The position numbers and the translations under genes are program-made. 64,000 bases of DNA, taken from assembly GCA_030549855.1 (NCBI GenBank), contig JAUQQP010000034.1:34161-98160 (forward strand). Reading direction: 5' to 3'. The notes below the pieces were generated by a model. The model ran no database searches and was not told where the DNA came from. It saw nothing but the letters and a program-made list of their open reading frames with translations. This stretch comes from Cyanobacteriota bacterium SRBZ.bins.94.201705. GTDB taxonomy: Bacteria > Cyanobacteriota > Cyanobacteriia > Cyanobacteriales > Cyanobacteriaceae. Positions 26,250 to 36,130 of the stretch are shown piece after piece. Each line of letters starts with the position of its first letter. Positions within the stretch are counted from its first letter, which is position 1.

Positions 26250-27020
26250 CTATGCATTCTTGAAGAAGCGTATTATTTCCCTAACGTGTTCCAAAAATTT
26301 ACTATCCTCCGACAATTGAGCTATTGTCTTCTTGCCCTCTAGTATAATCTTTTGATGTTCCTGTTGGTTTACTGCTTCAAAATGCTCGAATTTTGCTAAC
26401 AATTGGTTATAATCTTGGCGAATTTTGTGCCATTGTTGCTCATGTTTTGCTAGCAATGATTCTTCGTTTGTTATATCAAATTCTTTGAGCAAATTGTTGA
26501 GGTGTCTTTCTAGGTATAAAACCCGATTTCTTAACTCCAAAACATCTTCTCTGGGATAGATTATTTCTTGGCGGATATTCCGTAAACGCTGAGATAGATA
26601 CTGATAACCGCGAATTGCTGGACGGAAAAAAGTCAACAATAAAGTCACACCAGAAGCCAAATAACCTATTTTACTAATCCCCGATACGGCCAACCAATAT
26701 AAGCCTAATGCAGAAAGGAAGTGCAAGGCAATTGCTACAATTATTGACCAGGAGGCAACTTTTTGGGCATACCTCAAGTTTTCCTCGTCAAAACTAATAT
26801 TTTTCTGGCGAGACATCTTAGCATCAGCTATCACATCCTGGGCGTCAAAGTAGACATTCCAGGGAAGGGTTACAACAGCCAATAACCACCAAAAACTGGC
26901 AACACCAATAAGCCAATCTAAAAAATTTCCCACCGGAGTATTAAGCCATTGCAAGACAAAAAACGCTAAAATTAACAAAAGACTAAAACTGCAGCCAATG
27001 CCAAAATAACTATAGTTCAT
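26250..27020 (-). CDS. Membrane protein with C-terminal coiled coil, unknown function
   Basis: About 256 residues from the chosen ATG at 27020 (GGGGAG lies 11 bp ahead; an ATG at 27041 and a TTG at 27065 in frame are alternatives). Four membrane segments fall in two pairs: YFGIGCSFSLLLILAFFVLQ and FLDWLIGVASFWWLLAVVTL near the N-terminus, and WSIIVAIALHFLSALGLYWL and IGYLASGVTLLLTFF near residues 90-145. A cytoplasmic coiled coil (about 165-250) runs to the end. No family recognised. It stands alone between a gene-poor stretch and a repeat locus at 27240. Confidence 0.72.
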   Translation of the reverse strand: MNYSYFGIGCSFSLLLILAFFVLQWLNTPVGNFLDWLIGVASFWWLLAVVTLPWNVYFDAQDVIADAKMSRQKNISFDEENLRYAQKVASWSIIVAIALHFLSALGLYWLAVSGISKIGYLASGVTLLLTFFRPAIRGYQYLSQRLRNIRQEIIYPREDVLELRNRVLYLERHLNNLLKEFDITNEESLLAKHEQQWHKIRQDYNQLLAKFEHFEAVNQQEHQKIILEGKKTIAQLSEDSKFLEHVREIIRFFKNA

Positions 27021-27239
27021 AATCTTAATTACTCCCCTCATGGTTTTACTATGATTGTGAGACAATTACTGCCAATTAGTAACCCAAAATGTGCCAATTT
27101 ATTAACCGTCACATGGGGAGTTGGTGGCAACAATTGCCTTTCTAACAGATGAGGAGATTAAAATTAGATATTATTTCCAGCAGCCACCCCTTCCTCCTTA
27201 GACTAAAAATTGGCCAAATTACCCCCTTGGGACAGGGAA

Positions 27240-27885
27240 ATTATCCCTTTGATATAGTAGGAGCATTAATGGGTTATAATTCCAACTGGTTATAGTCTAT
27301 AGCTGTCAGACTAGTTATGCCACTGGGGAGTAAAACCCGGGGAAGGGAAAAAGAGGCAGACACAGGTAGGGAGGTAAAGGAGGCTTGTTTTTTTCCCTAG
27401 GTTTAGACTGTCATATTCTCGCCGGCGTTTACACTTAGACTTCATCTAAAGGGGTAGCCATAATTCTTCCTGTCATTAAACAGTTAGACTAGTCTTTTGG
27501 CGTCAAGCATAGTCTATCTAAAGGGGTAGCCATAATTCTTCCTGTTAGTAAACAGTTAGACTAGTCTTTTGGCGTCAAGCAGGGGGTATCCCTATCGGCA
27601 TGGGATACTAGGATGATTTTAGTCTAAATGGATTGGCAGACGACAGGGAAGGATGGCTTAAGACTATGGTGTCATGTTTTAGCCGTTGGTTGGGGAAAGA
27701 TAGCCGTCAATGGCTGTTAATACCTGTTGGCTAATAACTTCTGGTTAATACTCCCCACTGAGGGAGAATGTGTGTTAGAATGTGGGGGTTAAGATTTCAT
27801 AGTCTAGCCTGGTGATAGTGGAAAACAAAACCCCCCGTGATGAAAAACTACTCCCTTACCACTATATAGGGGGTGAGAGTGTGTT
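27240..27885. repeat. Minor locus of the same repeat family as the 49.7-58.2 kb array
   Basis: Gene-free stretch sharing sequence with the large array. Bases about 27411-27640 align with about 54425-54570: the shared run includes CGTTTACA, GGGTAGC(C/T)AT(A/G)ATTCTTCC and GGTTAGACTAGT-like text, then GGATACTA(A/G)GA. Core-like AGTCTA and GTCAGACTAG text also occurs at 27295-27315 and AGTCTAGCC near 27804. Confidence 0.7.
27444..27581 (+). repeat. Tandem pair of 66-bp repeats (72-bp period)
   Basis: Bases 27444-27509 and 27516-27581 match at 64 of 66 positions by eye; each ends in AGACTAGTCTTTTGGCGTC and contains the perfect palindrome AGACTAGTCT. This is the youngest-looking duplication of the repeat family in the window, and shows the family has been copied recently. 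Confidence 0.88.
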
Positions 27886-27887
27886 GC

Positions 27888-28763
27888 CTAGGCTATTTGA
27901 AATTCTGGACTTCTAGTAAGACGGATTTGTGCTAGGGTGAAGATAACAGGTATAATCCTAGTATAATTGGTGGCAATAGCACGCCATCCTAAATCGGCAA
28001 AGAAGTAAACCCACAAAGCAGGGCCTAGAAAGGCGAAAATACTCCTAGTAAGAGTATAACGGGCGGAGGCCATGGCCATTCCCCTCTTTGCCATCTGGAG
28101 GGTGAAATAGTTTTGGATTTGATTAGCAGCGGCTATTCCTCCTCTCAAAAGGGCATTTTTTGCCGCCTGGTATGTTGCAAAGTGTAGTGCAAATTGTTGA
28201 GCAATTCTACCTAGTAGCCAGTTTTTGAGAAAAGAATTGATGACTACCACACTGCCTCCCCTGATAAGAATCTTGAGGGGGTCATGTTGTATACTAAGGG
28301 GTAGTGGTTGGGGGGAGGGGTTTTCTGTGAGGGATTTGACAATTTTTTGTTTTAGAGAATCCTGTTGCTTAGCGGGGAGTTTTTCCCAAGTCTTTTGCAG
28401 AAGATGAAGGAATATTTCCGCCTCTATGTCGACAGTATTCATTTGCTGGCTGTAGGGGATTTGCAAGTAACGACACACTTGGATTAATACATCCCTATAC
28501 CTCACCTTATCTGTTTGTCTTCGCAACACGGTAAAGCCGTCTGCGGCAAGGAAACGAAATCGCCTCTCGATGGCATCCAACCACTTTTGCCAATCCTGAC
28601 TTTGTACTTCTATTGGGGAGGGAGTATATAAATAATCCAGGGGGTTAAAGCTACGGGAAAAAAGAATCTCTGTTACCTGTTTTAACTCCTCTTCTGTAGC
28701 TAATTCTAAAACCGCCCTCAACTCATCCACTTCTGTCTTTTTGTCTTCCACTTTTACACTCAT
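27888..28763 (-). CDS. YaaW/DUF3944-like protein
   Basis: A 291-residue protein. The N-terminal DELRAVLELATEEELKQVTEILFSR and FNPLDYL segments match the start of YaaW (UPF0174/COG4735) proteins. The middle is polar (DRYR-type region with TDKVRYRDVLIQVCRYLQIP). The C-terminal part (about 170-280) is hydrophobic and Ala-rich, with likely membrane-interacting helices (SIFAFLGPALWVYFFADLGW). Family role unknown. Divergent from a DUF2996 gene with a short shared promoter region of about 120 bp if the DUF2996 start at 28886 is right. Confidence 0.7.
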   Translation of the reverse strand: MSVKVEDKKTEVDELRAVLELATEEELKQVTEILFSRSFNPLDYLYTPSPIEVQSQDWQKWLDAIERRFRFLAADGFTVLRRQTDKVRYRDVLIQVCRYLQIPYSQQMNTVDIEAEIFLHLLQKTWEKLPAKQQDSLKQKIVKSLTENPSPQPLPLSIQHDPLKILIRGGSVVVINSFLKNWLLGRIAQQFALHFATYQAAKNALLRGGIAAANQIQNYFTLQMAKRGMAMASARYTLTRSIFAFLGPALWVYFFADLGWRAIATNYTRIIPVIFTLAQIRLTRSPEFQIA

Positions 28764-28885
28764 TGTCCAAAAGGCCTATTATAAACCCAAAGATAATTAT
28801 AAACGAGGGGCCAAAAGTATGGGGAGAGGTGGAAGAGGGTGATATATTAACTATCAGTACTGTTGAAAATAAACAAGTAGCAGTT

Positions 28886-29323
28886 ATGACAGAAGAGACT
28901 AAAGAAAAGGCAACACCGGGAGAAAAGCCGGCTGCAAAAAAAGCTAAACCCCCTGCGGTGGAAGACAAACCCTTTACAGAATTCATCAATGAACATTTTA
29001 TCCCCGCTTTGAAAACTGCCATTGCCAAACAGGGTATAACTGAAGTGACGTTGGAATTGAAAAAAGCGAAAATACCCGTTGTCGGCTATGAATCTTTCCC
29101 AGAGTGTTGGCAGGTGGTGGGGGATTTAGGAGGGCGTGTTTTCTCCCTTTACTTTTTACAGGAGAATATTAATGGGCAAAAAGCCTTTTCTTGTTGTCTT
29201 AGAGGCGAAAAACCCAGTACCCTAGAATCGTTTATGATAGATGAACGTAAGGCTACTCTGGACTTGTTAGTGTCTTTTACCTTAAAACGGCTAAACGGAC
29301 AAAAGTGGTTGGCCAGAAACTAA
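28886..29323 (+). CDS. DUF2996 family protein
   Basis: About 145 residues from the ATG at 28886; the frame stays open to a TTG at 28763 that overlaps the divergent gene's start, so the internal ATG is preferred. A Lys/Ala/Pro-rich N-terminal segment (EKPAAKKAKPPAVEDKPF) precedes the conserved domain: FTEFINEHFIPALKTAIAKQ, CWQVVGDLGGRVFSLYFLQ and a C-terminal RKATLDLLVSFTLKRLNGQ. This fits DUF2996, a cyanobacterial/plastid family without established function. No strong ribosome binding site. Confidence 0.85.
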   Translation: MTEETKEKATPGEKPAAKKAKPPAVEDKPFTEFINEHFIPALKTAIAKQGITEVTLELKKAKIPVVGYESFPECWQVVGDLGGRVFSLYFLQENINGQKAFSCCLRGEKPSTLESFMIDERKATLDLLVSFTLKRLNGQKWLARN

Positions 29324-29403
29324 AATGAGAGAGAGGGGGGGAGAGTGAGGCAATGCCAACACCCCCGCTACCCATTATACCATTGGTGAAGTTATAGCAC
29401 TGG

Positions 29404-29919
29404 TCAACCTTGCTTATAGGCCCTTATACATTTTTCCACTAGAGGGGCTACTTGGTCAATGTCTTTCCAGCCTAGGATTTGGGTTTCCTTTTTCTCTAGA
29501 TTTTTATAAGTGCGGAAAAACTCGGCAATTTCTTCCAGACGATGAGGGGCAATATCTTTTAAAGATCTTACATTATTATAACGGGGATCATCTGCTGGCA
29601 CACATAGGATTTTTTCATCTCTTTCCCCGCTATCAATCATTTCTAACATACAAATAGGACGGGCAGCAATTATACACCCCGGGAAGGTAGATTCATCCAT
29701 CATCACCATCCCATCCAGGGGGTCACCATCATCTGCTAGAGTATTAGGTATGAACCCATAATCGTAGGGGTACCTCACAGAGGAGTATAACACCCTATCC
29801 AACATAAAGACATTCAATTCCTTGTTGAATTCGTATTTATTTTTGCTGCCTCCGGGGATTTCGATGAAGACGTTAACAATACCAGGCTTTGGCTGTGGTG
29901 GAATTCGTGATAAATCCAT
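29404..29919 (-). CDS. ppa: Inorganic pyrophosphatase (family I)
   Basis: A 171-residue soluble enzyme that hydrolyses pyrophosphate released in biosynthesis. The catalytic pattern is complete: [30 protein letters not shown] (metal-binding Asp cluster) and [11 protein letters not shown]. The length is normal for bacterial family I enzymes. The gene stands alone on the minus strand and is divergent from scpA. Confidence 0.97.
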   Translation of the reverse strand: MDLSRIPPQPKPGIVNVFIEIPGGSKNKYEFNKELNVFMLDRVLYSSVRYPYDYGFIPNTLADDGDPLDGMVMMDESTFPGCIIAARPICMLEMIDSGERDEKILCVPADDPRYNNVRSLKDIAPHRLEEIAEFFRTYKNLEKKETQILGWKDIDQVAPLVEKCIRAYKQG

Positions 29920-30060
29920 CTGAAAGTCCTTTCCCTACTCTAGGAGTACCTGTGATAATTCCCTTAATATTTAACCATAAAGGGATACCTATTGCCAGTT
30001 ATCCCACCCCTTCGTTATCCACCAGTTTATGATTATAAGCCCCCACAGTATTACTTTACT

Positions 30061-30864
30061 ATGACTTTCAATTCCGACGCAGTTTTGGCTCAAATTCAAC
30101 GTAGAATCAGTGAGACTCTTTCCCAACTTATACAATTAGCCGAGAGTGGAAAACTTAATCCCTGGGAAGTTAAGGTAATAGAAATTATCGATGAATTTTT
30201 GGAGCAATTAGGGAAAATATCTCAAGAAAATTTGACCTCATATTCCTTGGAAATTCAGCTAGCAGAATCGGGAAGAATAATGCTTTTGGCCTCTAAACTA
30301 ATTTTATTGAAAGCCGAAACCCTCGCCTGGCTAAAACAAGAATATGACTCCCATGAAAACCCACAAGATAGTCAGCCATATTCTCCCCCACAAACAGCAA
30401 GTTATGACCTAGAAGATGTGGAAAAATACATTAAAAGAAGAATAACACCCCTGGTCTGTCAAAAACGAAAAGTAACTTTTCAAGAGTTTGTTGCCCAACT
30501 CAAAGCCATCCAAAAGGTAATATCAGAAAGGGGAGAAAAGGTCAATGGCAATTTAGAAAAAAAACCGAAAAAGGGATATAACCGTCAGGAAGCATTAGAG
30601 ACAGTTAAGGGATTAGCCCATGAGGAGAATTTAACAGAATTGGCTGAACAAATTAATGTTTTTTTGGACAATTATAGACAGTTGCAGGGGGGGGAGAAGA
30701 TTATGTTTGAGGAATTGGTGAGACAATGGCAAAGATATAGGGGAGACAGCAGACAGGATAGAGTAGGGGTGTTTTGGGCATTACTGCTTCTATCATCCCA
30801 GTCGAAGGTGGAATTATACCAAAGAGAATTCTACGATGACATTGAAATCAGCCTACTGGATTAA
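30061..30864 (+). CDS. scpA: Segregation and condensation protein A
   Basis: About 267 residues. ScpA is the kleisin that bridges SMC heads with ScpB to organise the chromosome. The N-terminal kleisin part is visible: LIQLAESGKLNPWEVKVIEI then IDEFLEQLGK, and ASKLILLKAETLAWL. The winged-helix end ALLLLSSQSKVELYQREFYD then DIEIS closes the protein. The ATG at 30061 is chosen; an in-frame TTG at 29992 gives 23 more residues (MPVIPPLRYPPVYDYKPPQ-like), which are unlike ScpA N-termini. No scpB or smc is in the window. A Lys-rich linker (about 155-180) is unremarkable. Confidence 0.9.
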   Translation: MTFNSDAVLAQIQRRISETLSQLIQLAESGKLNPWEVKVIEIIDEFLEQLGKISQENLTSYSLEIQLAESGRIMLLASKLILLKAETLAWLKQEYDSHENPQDSQPYSPPQTASYDLEDVEKYIKRRITPLVCQKRKVTFQEFVAQLKAIQKVISERGEKVNGNLEKKPKKGYNRQEALETVKGLAHEENLTELAEQINVFLDNYRQLQGGEKIMFEELVRQWQRYRGDSRQDRVGVFWALLLLSSQSKVELYQREFYDDIEISLLD

Positions 30865-30956
30865 CACAACTTCTTCTTAAATCTTGTGCGCCAAAAAGAG
30901 AAAATCGGGTTACCCTGAGAATGAAGATTTTAGTTACCCGTGGAGGGAGGATAATT

Positions 30957-32369
30957 ATGACAAAAAGGAGTTTTGGGGTAATAGGCTTGGGGGTAATGGG
31001 AGAAAATCTAGCCTTAAACGTGGAGAGTAAGGGATTTCCCATTGCCGTATACAACCGTACTGCGGCAGTAACCGAAAAATTCATGGCGACAAAGGCACAA
31101 GGGAGGGATATTAAAGCAGCTTACTCTATAGAGGAATTTGTGCAATTGTTGGAAAGACCTCGTAAAATACTAGTAATGGTGAAAGCCGGCGCACCAGTAG
31201 ATGGGGTGATTCAACAGCTGAAACCCCTATTACAAGAGGGGGATATGATTATAGATGGGGGTAACTCCCTCTATCAGGATACCGAAAGACGGACAGAGGA
31301 ATTAGAGGCTTGTGGTTTGGGTTTTGTGGGGATGGGTGTAAGCGGTGGAGAAGAAGGTGCACTACATGGTCCTTCCTTGATGCCAGGGGGTACCTATAAA
31401 GCATACCAGGAATTAGAACCAATATTGACGAAAATAGCCGCCCAGGTGGATGATGGACCTTGTGTTACTTATGTGGGTCCTCGTGGTGCAGGCCATTATG
31501 TGAAGATGGTCCACAATGGGATAGAATACGGGGATATGCAGTTGATTGCCGAGGCTTATGACTTGCTAAAAACAGGCTTAGGCTTAGACAATGAGCAGTT
31601 ACATGAGGTTTTCAGCCAGTGGAATGAGACGGAGGAGTTGAATTCATTTTTGATTGAAATCACGGCGTCTATATTTGCTAAAAAGGACGAGGTAACGGGG
31701 GGTTATCTGATTGACTATATTCTAGACTCGGCGGGGCAAAAAGGCACAGGTCGTTGGACTGTGATAAACTCATTAGAATTAGGGGTGCCTATTCCCACTA
31801 TATATGCGGCGGTAAATGCTAGGGTGATGTCGGCTTATAAGGAGGAAAGGGTAGCCGCTAGTAAACAATTAAAGGGGATTGTAGGCTTGTTTAAGGGAGA
31901 TGTAGGGGAGTACATCAACAAAATCCGGGATGCCCTATACTGTTCTAAGATATGCTCCTATGCCCAGGGGATGGCGTTGATTGCCAAGGCGTCAGTGGCG
32001 TTTGAATACAATATCAACCTACCGGAAATTGCCCGCATCTGGAAGGGGGGTTGTATCATCAGAGCCCGTTTTCTAGATAAAATTAAAAGGGCCTTTACTG
32101 ACAATCCTAATTTAGCCAATCTCCTGCTAGCCCCAGAATTTAAAGAAAGTATCCTTCAAAGGCAACAAGCCTGGCGAGAGGTGGTAACTTTAGCCCATAA
32201 TCTAGGTATTCCTATTCCAGCTTTTAGTGCTTCACTTGATTACTTTGATAGCTACAGAAGGGAACGTCTCCCCCAAAATCTAACCCAGGCACAAAGGGAC
32301 TATTTTGGGGCACACACCTATGAGAGAATAGATAAACCCAGAGGGGAATTCTTCCACACCCAGTGGTAA
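30957..32369 (+). CDS. gnd: 6-phosphogluconate dehydrogenase, decarboxylating
   Basis: 470 residues; oxidises 6-phosphogluconate to ribulose 5-phosphate with NADP in the oxidative pentose phosphate pathway, the main route for glycogen use in the dark. The Rossmann start [15 protein letters not shown], the NRT segment, the [19 protein letters not shown] loop, [20 protein letters not shown] (catalytic Lys) and KGTGRWTV are all present. The start at 30957 is set by GGAGGGAGG just upstream; the longer frame to 30921 is rejected. It follows scpA in the same direction with a 92-bp gap. Confidence 0.97.
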   Translation: MTKRSFGVIGLGVMGENLALNVESKGFPIAVYNRTAAVTEKFMATKAQGRDIKAAYSIEEFVQLLERPRKILVMVKAGAPVDGVIQQLKPLLQEGDMIIDGGNSLYQDTERRTEELEACGLGFVGMGVSGGEEGALHGPSLMPGGTYKAYQELEPILTKIAAQVDDGPCVTYVGPRGAGHYVKMVHNGIEYGDMQLIAEAYDLLKTGLGLDNEQLHEVFSQWNETEELNSFLIEITASIFAKKDEVTGGYLIDYILDSAGQKGTGRWTVINSLELGVPIPTIYAAVNARVMSAYKEERVAASKQLKGIVGLFKGDVGEYINKIRDALYCSKICSYAQGMALIAKASVAFEYNINLPEIARIWKGGCIIRARFLDKIKRAFTDNPNLANLLLAPEFKESILQRQQAWREVVTLAHNLGIPIPAFSASLDYFDSYRRERLPQNLTQAQRDYFGAHTYERIDKPRGEFFHTQW

Positions 32370-32454
32370 TCCATCCCATGGGCTTCTTTTCACAGCTGGG
32401 GGGAGAAAGGGATTAACATATTTTAAAAGCCTACATACCACAGCAGCAGGAATT

Positions 32455-33648
32455 ATGGATACAAAGACTTTCAAACGTAACTTACAGAAATCGGAAAACT
32501 ACTATCGCAGGGGGTTTGGGCATCAGGAAGAAGTTGCCCTGACCATGGAGGGAGAATACAAGAGTAGTTTAATCCAGGCGATTCGGGAAAATGGTTATCA
32601 AATCACCAGGGGGGATATAACTATTCGTTTGGCACAAGCCTTTGGTTTCTGTTGGGGGGTAGAGAGGGCAGTAGCTATGGCGTATGAAACCCGTACTCAC
32701 TTCCCCAACGAGAGGATTTGGATTACTAATGAGATTATCCACAACCCCTCGGTAAACCAGCGTTTGAGGGAAATGGAAATTAATTTTATTCCTGTCAGGG
32801 ATGGGGTGAAGGATTTTTCAGTGGTGAGGAAGGGGGATGTGGTGATTCTACCAGCATTTGGGGCTTCTGTCCAGGAAATGCAACTGTTGAACGAAAAAGG
32901 GTGTATCATAGTGGACACCACCTGCCCATGGGTAGCTAAAGTTTGGAATTCTGTGGAGAAACACAAGAAGAAACAGTACACCTCTATTATTCATGGCAAG
33001 TATAAACACGAGGAGACTATCGCCACCAGTTCCTTTGCCGGCAAGTATCTGATAGTTTTAAATCTAGAAGAGGCGAAATATGTGTGTGATTACATCCTCA
33101 ATGGGGGTGACAAGGAGGAGTTTTTAAACAAATTCCGGAAGGCGTCTTCCCCCGGTTTTGATCCTGATGTAGACTTGGTAAGGGTGGGCATCGCTAATCA
33201 AACCACCATGTTAAAGAGTGAGACAGAGGCCATTGGTAAACTATTTGAACAGACGATGATGAAGAAATATGGCCCTGCTAACCTTAATGACCATTTTATG
33301 AGTTTTAATACCATTTGCGATGCCACCCAGGAAAGACAGGATGCCATGTTGGAATTGGTGAAGGAGAAACTAGACTTGGTTATTGTTATCGGTGGCTTCA
33401 ACTCTTCTAATACCACCCACCTGCAGGAAATTGCTATCCAGCGACAAATCCCCTCTTATCACATAGACAGTGCCAGTCGTATTATAGATGCTAACCGCAT
33501 TGAACATAAACCCCTCCACCAAGAGGTACAAATTACGGAAAACTGGCTACCTCCTGGTAAGATTACAGTGGGAATTACCTCTGGTGCCTCTACTCCTGAT
33601 AAGGTGGTAGAAGAAGTCATTGAAAGACTTTTTGCCCTTAAAGCCTAG
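32455..33648 (+). CDS. ispH: 4-hydroxy-3-methylbut-2-enyl diphosphate reductase
   Basis: 397 residues, the long cyanobacterial/plant form. It is the last enzyme of the MEP pathway, reducing HMBPP to IPP and DMAPP with a [4Fe-4S] cluster. Cluster Cys are in [18 protein letters not shown] and [11 protein letters not shown]. The catalytic Glu sits in the usual NQTTM-SETE region. The C-terminal [16 protein letters not shown] is diagnostic. The ATG at 32455 follows CAGGAATT. Ferredoxin is the probable electron donor in cyanobacteria. Downstream lies the HerA-like ATPase gene, same strand. Confidence 0.97.
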   Translation: MDTKTFKRNLQKSENYYRRGFGHQEEVALTMEGEYKSSLIQAIRENGYQITRGDITIRLAQAFGFCWGVERAVAMAYETRTHFPNERIWITNEIIHNPSVNQRLREMEINFIPVRDGVKDFSVVRKGDVVILPAFGASVQEMQLLNEKGCIIVDTTCPWVAKVWNSVEKHKKKQYTSIIHGKYKHEETIATSSFAGKYLIVLNLEEAKYVCDYILNGGDKEEFLNKFRKASSPGFDPDVDLVRVGIANQTTMLKSETEAIGKLFEQTMMKKYGPANLNDHFMSFNTICDATQERQDAMLELVKEKLDLVIVIGGFNSSNTTHLQEIAIQRQIPSYHIDSASRIIDANRIEHKPLHQEVQITENWLPPGKITVGITSGASTPDKVVEEVIERLFALKA

Positions 33649-33678
33649 TAGGGATTTATTGTAACAAAACCCTACTCC

Positions 33679-33720
33679 CTGGACACTGGGGTGTGTTATC
33701 TAATACCTTGGAGTGTCCAG
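33679..33720. other. 9-bp inverted repeat ahead of HerA-like gene
   Basis: CTGGACACT (33679-33687) and AGTGTCCAG (33712-33720) are perfect inverted arms with a 24-bp loop, 33 bp before the chosen ATG at 33753. There is no U-tract, so an operator or a 5' UTR structure is more likely than a terminator. Confidence 0.5.
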
Positions 33721-33752
33721 TGGCAAGTCAGATGTTTATAAACAGGGGAATT

Positions 33753-35438
33753 ATGGGGAATCAGCCACAACCATTAGGTTTAGTGATTCAGGGGTCATTG
33801 AGTGAGGGTTTGGAGGTAAAATTACACCCTGATGTCTCAGTGGAAGACATGCGGGTGGGGAAGTTTTTAGTAGTACAAGGTAGTCGCGCCCGCTTCTTTT
33901 GTATGTTAACAGATGTATCCCTAGGGGCATCTAATCCCCGTATTTTTACCCACCCCCCTGCCCATGATGACAGTTTCTGGTTAGAGATTTTAGCAGGGAG
34001 TGACACCTATGGCACCATTAAAATCACCCCCATGTTGATGTTGGTTTTAAGAGACAAAGAAGGGGAGAAGATTGACTTTGACAATATTCCCAACCCGGAG
34101 GAGTTGCAACTGTTGCCGGTAAAAACCATCCCCAGCCATTTCAGTCAAGTGTATGAGTCTACGGAGAGGGATTTTCGCTGTGTATTTGGCTGGGAGGATT
34201 CGCCGGGGAAACGAAATTTTGCTATTGGCAAGCCTCTAGACATGGAGGTGCCTGTTTGTATCGATTTAGACCGTTTTGTGGAAAGAAGTAACGGAATTTT
34301 CGGTAAATCTGGCACAGGTAAGTCCTTTCTCACTCGCTTGTTGATTTCCGGCATTATTCGCCAAGACGCCGCAGTAAATCTCATGTTTGACATGCATTCA
34401 GAATATGGGTGGGAAGCCGTTAGTGAAGACAAAGGGGCAGCCATTGTTAAGGGATTGAAACAATTATTCCCCCACCGGGTGGAGATATATACCTTGGATG
34501 CCGAGTCTACCAGGAGAAGGGGGGTTCCCTATGCCCATGAATTATACCTGAGTTACGACCAGATAGAGATTGAAGATTTACGGCTGGTAGCAAAGGAATT
34601 GGGGTTATCGGAGGCGAGTTTAGACAATGCCAACATCCTCGCCAGTGAATTTGGGAAAGACTGGATAGTAACCCTTTTGAACATGACAAATGACGAAATA
34701 GCCGACTTTTGTAGTGAAAAACAGGGGCATCATGGCTCAATTATGGCCTTACAGAGGAAGCTAAAACGCCTAGAGTCTCTCAAATACATGCGCACTAGCT
34801 GCCCCCACAATTATATCAAAGAAATCCTCTCTCTGCTAGATGCCGGAAAAAATGTGGTCATTGAGTTTGGTAGTCAGGGCAGTCTTCTTTCCTATATGCT
34901 TGTAACCAACATGATCACTAGACGCATCCACAGTGAGTATGTGAAGAAAGCAGAGAGATTCCTGCAGTCGAAAAACCCCCTTGACCGTCCACGACAATTA
35001 GTTATTACCATAGAAGAGGCCCATCGTTTCCTAGATTCCCGGGTAGTACATCAAACCATCTTTGGTACTATTGCCCGAGAAATGCGTAAATATTTTGTAA
35101 CTCTCCTTGTAGTAGACCAACGGCCCTCGGGCATAGACAATGAGGTAATGTCTCAAATTGGCACAAGGATTACCTGTCTTTTAAACGACGAGAAGGACAT
35201 TGATGCCATCTTCACCGGCGTTTCTGGGGCTGGCAGTCTTCGCTCAGTCCTAGCCAAACTGGATTCCAAACAACAAGCCCTTATCCTCGGCCATGCCGTG
35301 CCCATGCCTGTAGTTGTTCGTACTAGACCCTATGATGAACAATTCTACAGGGAAATTGCCGACGACGATTGGACAGTCAAAAGCGACGAGGAAGTCTTTG
35401 CCGCCGCCGAAGCCGCCCGTCGCGATTTAGGTCAATAA
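33753..35438 (+). CDS. HerA-like hexameric ATPase (DUF87 helicase/translocase)
   Basis: About 561 residues. An N-terminal HAS-barrel-like domain (about 1-150) precedes a FtsK/HerA-type AAA+ core. Walker A is GIFGKSGTGKSFLTRLL, Walker B lies in RQLVITIEEAHRFLD, followed by the sensor segment VTLLVVDQRPSGIDNEVMSQ and the arginine-bearing GTRITCLLND. HerA pumps DNA, usually with the nuclease NurA, in end resection; no nurA is adjacent. The ATG at 33753 follows AGGGGAA; upstream in-frame ATGs lack a ribosome binding site. In cyanobacteria this gene is usually a lone housekeeping ATPase. Exact role not established. Confidence 0.88.
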   Translation: MGNQPQPLGLVIQGSLSEGLEVKLHPDVSVEDMRVGKFLVVQGSRARFFCMLTDVSLGASNPRIFTHPPAHDDSFWLEILAGSDTYGTIKITPMLMLVLRDKEGEKIDFDNIPNPEELQLLPVKTIPSHFSQVYESTERDFRCVFGWEDSPGKRNFAIGKPLDMEVPVCIDLDRFVERSNGIFGKSGTGKSFLTRLLISGIIRQDAAVNLMFDMHSEYGWEAVSEDKGAAIVKGLKQLFPHRVEIYTLDAESTRRRGVPYAHELYLSYDQIEIEDLRLVAKELGLSEASLDNANILASEFGKDWIVTLLNMTNDEIADFCSEKQGHHGSIMALQRKLKRLESLKYMRTSCPHNYIKEILSLLDAGKNVVIEFGSQGSLLSYMLVTNMITRRIHSEYVKKAERFLQSKNPLDRPRQLVITIEEAHRFLDSRVVHQTIFGTIAREMRKYFVTLLVVDQRPSGIDNEVMSQIGTRITCLLNDEKDIDAIFTGVSGAGSLRSVLAKLDSKQQALILGHAVPMPVVVRTRPYDEQFYREIADDDWTVKSDEEVFAAAEAARRDLGQ

Positions 35439-35472
35439 CGGGCTATGGGCCTGTTGCCATGTATCCCCTGTT

Positions 35473-35516
35473 TTTACATTTCTTAAATCTCCCCTCCTTC
35501 CGACTAGTTCTATGTT
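35473..35516 (+). promoter_or_regulatory. sRNA-type promoter, third copy of TTTACATTTCTT...TATGNTAGCA
   Basis: TTTACATTTCTTAAA (35473-35487) lies 32 bp ahead of TATGTT (35511-35516), followed by AGCA, as in the promoters at 18303 and 61576 (38-bp gap there). Downstream sequence differs from those sRNAs. Confidence 0.45.
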
Positions 35517-35522
35517 AGCATG

Positions 35523-35573
35523 GGTTCATGGTTAGAATACTTCCCTGGGTTATAAAATCCGAGGGCGGTTTTT
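35523..35573 (+). ncRNA. Candidate small RNA with intrinsic terminator
   Basis: About 50 nt beginning 7 bases after the TATGTT box. It ends in hairpin CCCTGGG-TTATAAAAT-CCGAGGG (35543-35565, one mismatch) followed by CGGTTTTT. No ribosome binding site or open frame. The rest of the 390-bp gap 35439-35828 shows only the ribosome binding site of the next gene. Confidence 0.45.
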
Positions 35574-35828
35574 CCTGTCTTTAGTCTTATTGAATCAGAA
35601 TCTCAAACCATTAACAACATCGAAGGCCGCAGAATGGGGCAATTTAACCATTATAAGAGATAAAAATTGCTAGTAACCCCTAAAAGCTGCTACAAAAGAA
35701 CAGAAACAGCCCATTCTAAGGGGGTTGTGGGGGGATTATGAAGAAAATGTTAAATTTCTGATAAACTGTAGCAATTTATACAGAATTTTCCTATAATGGA
35801 GGCAAGGGGAAAAAGGAAGGAGGAAAGT

Positions 35829-36029
35829 ATGAACACCAATCAAAAAGCCCGTGCCCTGATGCTACGTCATGATAAAATGGTGAGGAATCGTCAGCAGTCC
35901 TTGTTAAGTAGGGCGGCAAGAGAAATCGGTTTGGATGTCAACAAGACGGAGTACTATGAAAATCTAAAGGCTGCCCCTCTCTCTGGTTTTGCCGCTGAAT
36001 ATGGCCGTCACGGAGGCAGCCCTAGCTAA
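35829..36029 (+). CDS. Small conserved-looking hypothetical protein, 66 aa
   Basis: A 66-residue basic, helical protein (NQKARALMLRHDKMVRNRQQ, SLLSRAAREIGLDVNKTEYY, then SGFAAEYGRHGGSPS). The start at 35829 is chosen because AAGGAGG lies directly ahead; the frame continues 11 codons upstream without a better signal. Cyanobacteria often encode short proteins of this kind, but no function is known to me. It is followed by a bidirectional terminator and the convergent radical-SAM gene. Confidence 0.7.
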   Translation: MNTNQKARALMLRHDKMVRNRQQSLLSRAAREIGLDVNKTEYYENLKAAPLSGFAAEYGRHGGSPS

Positions 36030-36090
36030 GGTTGGTTGTCTATTTGTCCTTTGTCTCGCCCTGTTTTAGGATTGCCGTAGCTGTCTGTAA

Positions 36091-36124
36091 AACCCCCCAC
36101 CAGGTGGTAGTGGCTAGGGGGTTT
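36091..36124. terminator. Bidirectional terminator
   Basis: AACCCCC (36091-36097) pairs with GGGGGTT (36117-36123) around an inner hairpin (CCACCAGGTGG). It lies between convergent genes ending at 36029 and 36131 and would serve both. Confidence 0.7.
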
Positions 36125-36130
36125 ATTGTT

